Assembly: GCA_031315995.1 (NCBI GenBank)
Contig: JALDRG010000006.1
Location: 1-64,000, forward strand
Direction: 5' to 3'
From: Nitrospira sp.
Lineage (GTDB): Bacteria > Nitrospirota > Nitrospiria > Nitrospirales > Nitrospiraceae
DNA length: 64,000 nt
A program made the position numbers and the translations under genes. The notes under the pieces are model-generated. The model saw only the letters and a program-made list of their open reading frames with translations. It was not told where the DNA came from and ran no database searches. Shown in pieces: positions 44,806 to 52,310 of this stretch; the first letter of the stretch is position 1, and the number at the start of each line of letters is the position of its first letter.

Positions 44806-45720
44806 ATGAAACAACCTTTGAATGGCAAAGTGGCGTTGGTGGCCGGCGCGACACGCGCGGCGGGCCGCGGCATCGCCATTGAGTTGGGCGCCGCCGGTGC
44901 CACGCTCTACTGCACCGGCCGAACGACCCGCTCGCAGGCGTCCGAGATGAACCGCCCTGAAACGATCGAGGAAACGGCCGAACTTGTGCGGCAAGCCGGC
45001 GGCGAGGGCATCGCCGTACAAGTCGATCATCTTGTTCCGCAACAGGTACAGGCGCTTGTGGCTCGTATCGAGCGCGAACAGGGTCGTCTCGATATCTTAG
45101 TCAACGACGTGTGGGGGGCGGATTTTCTCATCGAGTGGAATGTTCCCTTGTGGGAACATTCGCTGGAGAAGGGCATCCGTATGCTGCGGCTGGCCATCGA
45201 TACCCATATCGTGACGAGTCACTTCGCTCTGCCCCTCTTGATCAAGCGTCCGGGCGGCCTGGTCATCGAAATGACCGACGGCACGGCCGAGTACAATCAG
45301 GCCACCTACAGGAACTCGTTGTTCTACGATCTGGCCAAGACCTCGGTCATTCGCATGGCATGGGCACAAGCGCACGAGCTGAAGCCTCATCTGTGCACTG
45401 CCGTGGCGCTCACTCCCGGCTGGCTGCGGTCCGAGCTGATGCTTGACGTCTACGGCGTCACGGAAGCCGATTGGCGCGATGCGTGTGTGAAACAGCCCCA
45501 TTTCGTCATCAGCGAATCGCCGCGCTTTGTGGGCCGTGCTGTCGCGCACCTGGCCGGCGATCCGGATGTGGCCCGGTGGAGCGGGCGGTCGCTCTCGAGC
45601 GGCCACCTGGCCAAGATATACGGCTTTACTGATGTTGACGGTTCGCAGCCGGATTGCTGGCGGTATTTTGCCGAGGTACACGATGCCGGCAAACCAGCCG
45701 ATGCGACGGGGTACCGGTAA
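44806..45720 (+). CDS. Short-chain dehydrogenase/reductase
   Basis: A 304-residue SDR. The cofactor motif reads VAGATRAAGRGIAIELG (the TGxxxGxG position is replaced by AGxxRAAGRG, as in a subfamily of long SDRs), with a GRTT motif that suggests NADP preference. NDVWG replaces the usual NNAG, and the active-site YDLAK (YxxxK) is present with a preceding Ser/Thr region. A long C-terminal part (GSQPDCWRYFAEVH) is characteristic. The ATG at 44806 is preferred for TAGGAAA. The VOC gene starts 44 bp after its stop, so the two probably share a transcript. Confidence 0.9.
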   Translation: MKQPLNGKVALVAGATRAAGRGIAIELGAAGATLYCTGRTTRSQASEMNRPETIEETAELVRQAGGEGIAVQVDHLVPQQVQALVARIEREQGRLDILVNDVWGADFLIEWNVPLWEHSLEKGIRMLRLAIDTHIVTSHFALPLLIKRPGGLVIEMTDGTAEYNQATYRNSLFYDLAKTSVIRMAWAQAHELKPHLCTAVALTPGWLRSELMLDVYGVTEADWRDACVKQPHFVISESPRFVGRAVAHLAGDPDVARWSGRSLSSGHLAKIYGFTDVDGSQPDCWRYFAEVHDAGKPADATGYR

Positions 45721-45764
45721 GCTCAACGGACGGAGTCGCCCGCCAATCAGGAAAGGAGTGCAGG

Positions 45765-46247
45765 ATGAAACTCAAGAAAGTGAAGTTTATCCCCACTGGG
45801 TACCAGACCGTAACGCCATATTTATGCATCAAGGGGGCAGCTCGTGCCATCGACTTCTACAAGAAGGCCTTCGGGGCAAAGGAAATCATGCGCCTACCTG
45901 GGCCGCATGGTGCCATCGGCCATGCCGAAATCCAGATCAATGGGCACCGCATCATGTTAGCCGACGAGTGTCCCGGCATGAACTTCAAGGGGCCCGACGC
46001 ATTTGGCGGCACGCCGGTCCATATCCATGTCTACGTCAAGAATTCCGATGCAGTTGCTAAGCGAGCCGTTGCCACGGGCGCAAAACTTCTACGGCCGGTA
46101 CAGGACCAGTTCTACGGAGACCGAAGCGGATCTCTGGAGGACCCCTTTGGACATGTCTGGCACGTCGCCACGCATGTGAAAGATGTTTCTATGAAAGAGA
46201 TGAAAAAGAAGGCTTCCGCCATGGCAGCTCATGCCGACGAATCGTGA
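45765..46247 (+). CDS. PhnB-like VOC protein
   Basis: A 160-residue VOC protein of the common PhnB-like kind: YQTVTPYLCIKGAARAIDFY, FGAKEIMRLPGPHGAIGHAE, IHVYVKNSDAVAKRAVATGA and a terminal DPFGHVWHVATHVKD. Residues His and Glu at metal-binding positions are present (GHAEIQI, FGHVW), so it may bind a divalent metal. The ATG at 45765 follows AAAGGAG. Its start resembles the decayed gene at 34269, which suggests a common origin. Confidence 0.92.
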   Translation: MKLKKVKFIPTGYQTVTPYLCIKGAARAIDFYKKAFGAKEIMRLPGPHGAIGHAEIQINGHRIMLADECPGMNFKGPDAFGGTPVHIHVYVKNSDAVAKRAVATGAKLLRPVQDQFYGDRSGSLEDPFGHVWHVATHVKDVSMKEMKKKASAMAAHADES

Positions 46248-46411
46248 CAGTGTCCCGTACAGCAGAGCCAGAACGAATGTCTGCTTACCGTCATAGAGAC
46301 TTGTCGATTTCGAATCCATCGAACGAAAGGGTTCGTGAGTTTGCCTGGCTTGGTTCCTGATGGTCTCCGGCCGGCGCTCAAGACGCTGATTCCATTGAAA
46401 TTTCCTGGCAC

Positions 46412-46440
46412 TGTCGATTTCAGGCCCTCTCGTTCGACTA
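46412..46440 (+). promoter_or_regulatory. ECF-type promoter P3
   Basis: TGTCGA (46412-46417), 17 nt, CGACTA (46435-46440), about 60 nt before the YCII gene at 46501. A weaker look-alike, TGTCGA-16-CGAAAG, lies at 46302-46329. P3 shares the -35 extension TGTCGATTT with P1. Confidence 0.75.
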
Positions 46441-46500
46441 ATCCGTAGAAGAAGTTTGAAAGAACATTGCCAGGAGCCTACCAGAGAAGGAGATCTCATC

Positions 46501-46935
46501 ATGCGATTTATGGTCATCGTCAAAGCGACAAAAGAGTCGGAAGCGGGCGTGATGCCGAGCCAGCAGTTGCTGACCGAGATGGGGAAATTTAATGAAGACC
46601 TTGTCAAGGCCGGCGTGATGCTTGCGGGCGACGGACTCCAGCCAAGCTCCAAAGGCGCGCGCGTGAAGTTCTCGGGTGACAAGCGAACCGTGGTCGACGG
46701 TCCCTTCGCCGAGACGAAGGAGCTGATTGCGGGCTATTGGCTGTGGCAATGCAAGTCGAAGGAAGAGGCGATCGAATGGGTGAAGCGCTGTCCTAATCCA
46801 GCCGTCGACGGCAAGGAGGGTGAAATCGAGATTCGTCAAGTCTTTGAAGCCGAGGACTTCGGAGCCGAGTTCACACCTGAGCTAAGAGAGCAGGAGCGGC
46901 GCGTGTTCGAGCAGGCCAAAGCCAACAAACGGTAG
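46501..46935 (+). CDS. YCII (DGPF) domain protein, third copy
   Basis: A 144-residue YCII protein of the longer DGPF subgroup. MRFMVIVKATKESEAG opens it, VVDGPFAETKELIAGYWLWQ holds the signature, and EEAIEWVKRCPNP is the next helix. The C-terminal helix (REQERRVFEQAKANK) extends beyond the basic domain. The ATG at 46501 has GAAGGAG; the longer frame to 46456 overlaps the promoter. It is the first gene after P3 and is followed 65 bp later by a DUF1428 gene, a pairing typical of ECF42-linked loci. Confidence 0.93.
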   Translation: MRFMVIVKATKESEAGVMPSQQLLTEMGKFNEDLVKAGVMLAGDGLQPSSKGARVKFSGDKRTVVDGPFAETKELIAGYWLWQCKSKEEAIEWVKRCPNPAVDGKEGEIEIRQVFEAEDFGAEFTPELREQERRVFEQAKANKR

Positions 46936-47000
46936 ACATGGATGAGACCGGTCTTGCTAACCTGAAGACGACGGCCGAAAGGTGAGAAAGGATGGGGCAC

Positions 47001-47360
47001 ATGCGATATGTCGATGGGTATATCCTGCCGGTCCCGAAGAAGAACGTGAAGGCGTACGTGCGGATGGCCAAGAAGGCGGGAAAGATCTGGCGGGAGCACG
47101 GTGCGCTGGAGTACCGGGAATGTGTCGGTGAGGATCTCAATGTGACAATGGGGTTGCCCTTTCCTCGCCTGCTCACAATCAAGCCCGGCGAGACGGTCGT
47201 GTTTGCCTGGATCCTGTTCAAGTCTCGCGCGCATCGCGACCGGGTGAATGCCAAGGTTATGAAGGATCCGCGAATCGCAGGCCTGTGCGATGCCACGTCG
47301 ATGCCGTTTGACGCCAAGCGCATGGCCTACGGCGGATTCTCGACTATGGTCGATGTCTAA
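47001..47360 (+). CDS. DUF1428 family protein
   Basis: A 119-residue protein of the DUF1428 (YbaA-like) family, ferredoxin-like fold. It starts YVDGYILPVPKKNVKAY, then HGALEYRECVGEDL, FAWILFKSRAHRD and ends MPFDAKRMAYGGFSTMV, the consensus order of the family. Function unknown; DUF1428 genes often accompany YCII genes. The ATG at 47001 is placed 9 nt after AAAGG; the earlier ATG at 46992 touches the site. It probably shares the P3 transcript. Confidence 0.92.
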   Translation: MRYVDGYILPVPKKNVKAYVRMAKKAGKIWREHGALEYRECVGEDLNVTMGLPFPRLLTIKPGETVVFAWILFKSRAHRDRVNAKVMKDPRIAGLCDATSMPFDAKRMAYGGFSTMVDV

Positions 47361-47500
47361 GTGGTTCTCGGGGAAGAGACAAGAAAGGAGCAAACGCATG
47401 CGCAACGGTGTCGAGGCCGGTCTTGATCTCGTTGTGCCGGACGCGCATAGTTTTATCCACTAGGTTTTCAACTGACCCTACCCAGACAGAGGAGGCCCCC

Positions 47501-48100
47501 ATGCGATATATCACTGTGATCCTTATTGCGTTCTCGCTGCTTGTGAGCGCGTCGTTCGTAGCGGCCAAGGAGAAAAAGCACGACAAACATATGGATCCTC
47601 AGGAGATGATGGAGCTGTGGAAGAAGCTGGCCGAGCCCGGCGAGCCGCATAAAGTGTTCGCCGGTCTGGCCGGAAGTTGGACCACTACGACCAAGGAGTG
47701 GATGGAGCCAGGCAAACCGCCGACGGAATCGACTGGTACCGCGGAGATGAAGATGTTATTGGACGGACGTTTTCTCTATCAGGAGTACCATGCCCAAATG
47801 ATGGGACAGCCCTATTCCGGCATTGGTATCGACGCCTACGACAACATGACCAAAAAATATGTCACGACCTGGATGGATACGATGGGCACGGGGATTTTCC
47901 TGATGGAGGGCACGGCGAGTGCGGACGGCAAGACGATTACGCTCAAGGGGTCGCATCCCGAGCCGGGCGGCGGGAAGATGCACCATCGGGCGCTCTGGAA
48001 ATTGGTGGACGCCAATACCCAGATCTTTGAGATGTATGGGACGCATGGCCAGGGCAAGGAAGAGAAAATGATGGAGATCACCTATACCCGCAAGCCGTGA
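47501..48100 (+). CDS. Secreted DUF1579 family protein
   Basis: A 199-residue exported protein. A signal peptide covers residues about 1-22 (VILIAFSLLVSASFVAAKEK), then a His/Lys/Met-rich linker. The DUF1579 core follows: FAGLAGSWTTTTKEW, DGRFLYQEYHAQMMGQPYSG, and YDNMTKKYVTTWMDTMGTG. DUF1579 is a lipocalin-like barrel often found with YCII/DUF1428 and ECF genes. GAGGAGG gives a strong ribosome site. It lies 140 bp after the DUF1428 gene, on the same strand, and may belong to the P3 unit. Confidence 0.9.
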   Translation: MRYITVILIAFSLLVSASFVAAKEKKHDKHMDPQEMMELWKKLAEPGEPHKVFAGLAGSWTTTTKEWMEPGKPPTESTGTAEMKMLLDGRFLYQEYHAQMMGQPYSGIGIDAYDNMTKKYVTTWMDTMGTGIFLMEGTASADGKTITLKGSHPEPGGGKMHHRALWKLVDANTQIFEMYGTHGQGKEEKMMEITYTRKP

Positions 48101-48183
48101 AGCTGAAACCAGAGTCCGCATGACGACATGCGCGCAGGCGACGGGCGCGATCGCTTGCGCGCTGCACCTGAAGCGGATTTCAG

Positions 48184-48807
48184 ATGGATGGTGGCGTCCC
48201 GTCGAGGTTGGAGCGTCGAACCGCACGGGCATTCCATGAGTTGCTCCCGCCGGAGATCCCGGCGCCCGTTGTCGATCGCTTCTGGTGTGGTGTCGTCTCT
48301 GAGAATGGGCGGTGTCATGACCACGCGATCATCCCTGGCGGCTGCGTCGATGTGGTCTATAAGCAGGCCGGTTCGCGGGTCCGCTGCCTGGTGTTTGGCA
48401 CGACGACCCGCATGCGGTTTTTTCGAATCAATCCCGATGCCACCTACGTGGGGACCCGCTTTCGGCCAGGCATGGCCAGACATCTGCTGGGCGATTTCCC
48501 GGAGGAACTGCGGGATCGTCACCTGGAGGTTCAGGGGTCTCTCGGTCTGACATCGGACCAGGTGGCCGACGCGCCGACTTTCTCTGCGCACGGTGCTTTG
48601 CCGGCCCGAACAATAATCGGCGCGCTGCGTCGGCGTGAGGTCGTACCGACCTCGCTCGATCAGGCGATCGGCCATGTGCAACACAATCGAGACCCCTGGC
48701 GAGTCGAGAGTCTCGCAGCCGCCTATAGTGATCAGGCGCACATGAATCGAGACGTTCGAGTTCTCACCGGCACCACACCTTCTCATTATCGAATCGCACT
48801 TGTGTAG
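48184..48807 (+). pseudogene. AraC-type regulator lacking the first helix-turn-helix
   Basis: The 207-residue frame has the sensor domain of a DUF6597-type AraC regulator (HELLPPEIPAPVVDRFWCG, IIPGGCVDVVYKQ, GMARHLLGDFP). The DNA-binding part is short: RVESLAA is joined directly to AYSDQAHMNRDVRVL, then GTTPSHYR. Intact homologues have about 40 residues between these points, including the first helix-turn-helix and the linker helix. An in-frame internal deletion is the simplest explanation. The protein may be non-functional, or act without DNA binding. Confidence 0.6.
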
Positions 48808-48995
48808 AAGACTTCACCGACCTTCAGACCTCAAGGTGCAGCGCGATGTCGGGTTTTTCCAAGATCGAGCCACAGGGCCGACTGTTCTATCGCGTCGGTG
48901 GCATAGGCGAAGGCGAGCGGGTGCACACTGTCTGCCGAGCCAAGATCTGGGCAGATGCGGATCTTGCCGACAGGGGCGAGGGTTTGGATCTCAAC

Positions 48996-50075
48996 GTGTT
49001 CCAACGTACCTCTGTCCTCGCACTTGTCACGGGCCTCGTCTTGGTGTCGCTCATGGCCTGTGCGCATTCCACGCCGCCGTTTGTCGACGAATCCGGCGTG
49101 CCCCTTGTCGGAAGCATTGCCCAGGAGATGTATCTGGCTATGCCGGGTGCCGAGGAATATGTACTGATTCGCGGGCGAGACCGGAGGAAACCGGCGGTCT
49201 TATTTGTGCACGGCGGTCCGGGAGGTAGTGAAACGGCGCTGATGCGCGCGTTTCATCCCGAACTCGAAGCGGATGTTGTGATGGTCTATTGGGATCAACG
49301 GGGGGCGGGCAAATCTTATCGCTCGACCACTCCGATCGACACGATGACGATAACGCAATTCATCGAGGATATGGACCACGTTGTCGAGTACGTGCGACGA
49401 CATCTGGGGCGGGAGCGCCTGTTCCTCCTTGGTCACTCCTGGGGTGCGACCTTGGGAATGCTGTACGCCAAACGGTTTCCCGAGAAAGTGGCGGGATATA
49501 TTGGTATCGGCCAACCGTCCGGTCCTGAGGTGGAACACCATGCCTACGAGTTCGTGGTACGTGAAGCACAGTCGCGCGGCGAGGAGCGCGCATTGGTGCA
49601 ACTGAAAGAAATCGGCCCGCCGCCCTACGCCGAGCAGGACAAGGTTCACGTACGCGATCACTGGCTGCATCGCTTCGGCGGCTACACCGTTGCCCCGATT
49701 GGCTTGAGCTCTCTCGTCTGGCGAGCTTTGTGGACGCCGGAAGCCGGATTGGGAGACCTGTTTCGTGCATGGTCCGCTCTCCACTTTTCGCAGACTGCCC
49801 TTGCCAAGGAACTCGCTCAGTTCGACCTCACCAAGGCCGTATCGTCGCTTGAAGTGCCGGTGACCTTTATCCTTGGCCGACACGACGAGCGCACCTGGGC
49901 TCCAATGGCCGAGCGCTACTTGGAGCAGCTCGACGCACCATGCAAGCGGCTCCTCTGGCTGGAACACTCGGCGCACAATGGTCCGTTCGAAGAGCCGGCT
50001 CTGTTTCGGCGGTATGTGCTGGATACCATAAGGAATCTGGAGGCAAGACAGGAGTGTATGCCGGTTGCACGGTAG
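48996..50075 (+). CDS. Alpha/beta-hydrolase lipoprotein (proline-iminopeptidase-like)
   Basis: A 359-residue hydrolase from GTG 48996. The lipoprotein signal is TSVLALVTGLVLVSLMACAH, and the mature enzyme shows the oxyanion HGGPGG, nucleophile elbow GHSWGAT, acid in LGRHDERT and His in EHSAHNGPF, the order of S33 peptidases. VYWDQRGAGKSYRST is conserved. The open frame extends upstream to 48846, but that extension would place the signal internally; it is rejected although no perfect ribosome site supports the GTG. It could cleave N-terminal Pro residues or hydrolyse esters. It stands after the decayed AraC gene. Confidence 0.85.
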   Translation: MFQRTSVLALVTGLVLVSLMACAHSTPPFVDESGVPLVGSIAQEMYLAMPGAEEYVLIRGRDRRKPAVLFVHGGPGGSETALMRAFHPELEADVVMVYWDQRGAGKSYRSTTPIDTMTITQFIEDMDHVVEYVRRHLGRERLFLLGHSWGATLGMLYAKRFPEKVAGYIGIGQPSGPEVEHHAYEFVVREAQSRGEERALVQLKEIGPPPYAEQDKVHVRDHWLHRFGGYTVAPIGLSSLVWRALWTPEAGLGDLFRAWSALHFSQTALAKELAQFDLTKAVSSLEVPVTFILGRHDERTWAPMAERYLEQLDAPCKRLLWLEHSAHNGPFEEPALFRRYVLDTIRNLEARQECMPVAR

Positions 50076-50285
50076 GTGTGATTGGAGCATCGAGAGGGTT
50101 GGGCGCGTCCGTGGATCAGAGGTACACAACGGACTCAAGAGCCTTGGCGCATTGACCTGGGCGCAGCCGTATGATTGAGTAGCACGCTGTGGCACAACTC
50201 GATTATTGCGCGATGAGAGAACGCGGTTGGCGGACGTTTCCTCCATTCTGCTAGAACGGCATCATCTTTACCAAGGGAGGCTCGT

Positions 50286-50720
50286 ATGTATCGAACGATT
50301 GGATTTTTCGCGATGGTCATGATCCTGAGCAGTCTCAGCGGCTGCAGCTATCTCTTTTATCCACGGGCCAGCGATTATGCGACCCAGGCTAAAGGAGCGA
50401 ACGGCGTGGAGACAATGGTGAATCTGGCTACTATGATGGAAGCCACCGCGGCCAAGGCCAAGGGCGGGAAGGGCGTCGATACGGCGTTCGATGATCTCCA
50501 CAACCAGTTCCACGCGCTCAGTGATTCATTCTGCGGCGTGACCGACGCGCAGGCGAAGACATCGGAGTTCGCCTTGGCTGTGACGCATAAGAAAGAACTC
50601 GGTGCGATCTTCGGTCGGCTGTGGAAATTCAAGGATGATCAGCCGCAACGGGATCAGCATCTTGATCTGTTGACCGCTGAGTTGAAAGAACTTCGCGAGA
50701 CGGTACAGACGATCAAGTAG
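50286..50720 (+). CDS. Small lipoprotein of unknown function
   Basis: A 144-residue lipoprotein. Signal and lipobox: FFAMVMILSSLSGCSYLFY, Cys about residue 20. The rest is helical, with AAKAKGGKGVDTAFDDLHNQ and a C-terminal coiled segment (HLDLLTAELKELRETVQ). No family was recognised. An AAGGGAGG site precedes the ATG. A perfect hairpin lies just after the stop. Confidence 0.82.
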   Translation: MYRTIGFFAMVMILSSLSGCSYLFYPRASDYATQAKGANGVETMVNLATMMEATAAKAKGGKGVDTAFDDLHNQFHALSDSFCGVTDAQAKTSEFALAVTHKKELGAIFGRLWKFKDDQPQRDQHLDLLTAELKELRETVQTIK

Positions 50721-50733
50721 GGCGCCCTGCACA

Positions 50734-50769
50734 CGTGATGACGCCATGGTGTTGAATGGCGTCATCACG
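50734..50769. terminator. Strong hairpin after lipoprotein gene
   Basis: A perfect 14-bp stem (CGTGATGACGCCAT pairs with ATGGCGTCATCACG) with an 8-nt loop, starting 13 nt after the stop. No T tract follows, so it may be an imperfect terminator, a 3'-end stabiliser, or a site upstream of the RND operon. The rest of 50770-51113 holds no gene. Confidence 0.55.
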
Positions 50770-51113
50770 GAGTGACGGAGGGATCGGCGAGCGCGTTTGA
50801 TAGGCCCGGCATGTTGAAAGGGTAGTCTGGGGAACGAGGCTCGGGTGCAGGAACCATCGGGCTACGTGGAAGCCTGTGAGTCCAGGAAGTCGAAGCTCTA
50901 CGCGAAACCATCGGTCATCCGCTGTCCTCGACCGCACATTGCCTCCATGCGCGATGCAGTCCATTTTCAACATGTAGGTCCTTCGACTGTGCATGGCTAT
51001 TCCCTGAGCCCGCGCGCGCCGCGGTTCCGTTGCTTACACGGAAGCCAACCAGTAAGATAGCCCGGCAGCGAGATCCTATGAACTGCGTATTCAGATTTTA
51101 TCAGGGAGCGAGC

Positions 51114-52310
51114 ATGGCCAGTCGATCACGATTCTCTACGTTCGTCCCACTCCTGTGCGCGTGTCTCGCGGTGACTCTGTTCCCAGGCTGCGCGCAGGAG
51201 GCCGGCCCGCCCCCAGCTCCCCCCGTTCCGGAGGTGGGCATCATCGTGGCAACCGCGCAGGATGTGCCGGATGAGCCAGAGTTTATCGGGCAGGCGGAGT
51301 CCTCTCGTCCGGTGGAAATTCGATCACAGGTGACGGGGATTCTCAAGGCCTGGTTTTTTAAGGAAGGCCGCGACGTCAAGAAGGGCGATCGCCTCTATCA
51401 GATCGATCCTGTTCCGTTTCATGCGGCGATGTTGAGCGCCAAGGCGCAGGTCGCTCAGGCGGAAGCGCAACTCGTGCAAGCCAAGCAGAATCTGGCGCGC
51501 GTTAAGCCGCTATTGGCCCAGCAGGCGGTGAGCACTAAGGATGTCGATGATGCGGTCGCGGAGCAACTGGGGGCCAAAGCGGCGCTTGAAGGCGCCAAAG
51601 CAGACCTGGTGAAAGCAAAGTTTGATTTGGACAATACGCTCATTGTGGCTCCAGTGGATGGGATGATTGAGCGCACGCGGGTCTATGAGGGGCGGCTGGT
51701 CTCGGCGCAAACCGACTTGCTGACGATGATTTATCAGGTGGATCCGATGTATGTCATCGTCAGCGCGCCGGAAAGTTTCCTGCTGAAGCGACGCCGGGAC
51801 AGCGATGCGAAACGGATCCAACATCCGGGCGTCTACCATTTGCGCGGGGTGCTCACCTTTGTGGATGGCACCACTTATGAGCATGAAGGTGTGTTGGACC
51901 TCCTTGATATCGGTCTGAGGACTGATACGGGTTCACGGCAGGCGCGGGTGGTCTTTCCGAATCCGGATCGGCAGCTATTGCCGGGACAGTTCGTGCGGGT
52001 GCGATTCAAGGGCACGGTCAAGACCGGGGCGATTCTCGTGCCGCAACGGGCTGTTCAGCAGGGTGCCAAGGGTTCGATCGTCTTTGTGGTCGGCAACGAG
52101 GATAAAGTTGAAATGCGGGAGATCCAGGCGACGAGCTGGCAAGGGAAGCAATGGATGGTCGAGGAAGGCTTGCATGTGGGCGACCGCGTCATTGTGGACG
52201 GCTTGCATAAGATCACTCCCGGCGCTCCGGTAAAGCCGGTATCGATTCCGGACCTTGGTGTGACTACTGTTCCGAGCCCCGTTCAGCCCGACGTGGAGCA
52301 TGCCTCGTGA
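51114..52310 (+). CDS. RND efflux periplasmic adaptor lipoprotein
   Basis: A 398-residue MFP-family adaptor (AcrA/MexA type). The signal is STFVPLLCACLAVTLFPGCAQ, with lipobox Cys about residue 25. The lipoyl/barrel halves are GQAESSRPVEIRSQVTGIL and TLIVAPVDGMIERTRVYEGR, separated by an Ala/Gln-rich hairpin at about 100-160. The second barrel part has GQFVRVRFKG. The ATG at 51114 has GGGAG at 5 nt; ATG 51078 is a longer alternative without a signal-like start. Its stop overlaps the permease start by four bases (GTGA), so the two are translationally coupled. Confidence 0.93.
   Translation: MASRSRFSTFVPLLCACLAVTLFPGCAQEAGPPPAPPVPEVGIIVATAQDVPDEPEFIGQAESSRPVEIRSQVTGILKAWFFKEGRDVKKGDRLYQIDPVPFHAAMLSAKAQVAQAEAQLVQAKQNLARVKPLLAQQAVSTKDVDDAVAEQLGAKAALEGAKADLVKAKFDLDNTLIVAPVDGMIERTRVYEGRLVSAQTDLLTMIYQVDPMYVIVSAPESFLLKRRRDSDAKRIQHPGVYHLRGVLTFVDGTTYEHEGVLDLLDIGLRTDTGSRQARVVFPNPDRQLLPGQFVRVRFKGTVKTGAILVPQRAVQQGAKGSIVFVVGNEDKVEMREIQATSWQGKQWMVEEGLHVGDRVIVDGLHKITPGAPVKPVSIPDLGVTTVPSPVQPDVEHAS

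Noticed and set aside
46302-46329. TGTCGA-16-CGAAAG as a further ECF promoter
   Set aside because: The -10 hexamer has only three leading matches and no gene follows before P3; kept only as a weak look-alike.
48846-48995. 50-residue N-terminal extension of the alpha/beta hydrolase
   Set aside because: It would bury the lipoprotein signal inside the protein, and the text has no family character.
50190-50209. TGGCAC followed by TTGC, possible sigma-54 promoter before the small lipoprotein gene
   Set aside because: GG and GC are 15 nt apart; 10 are required.
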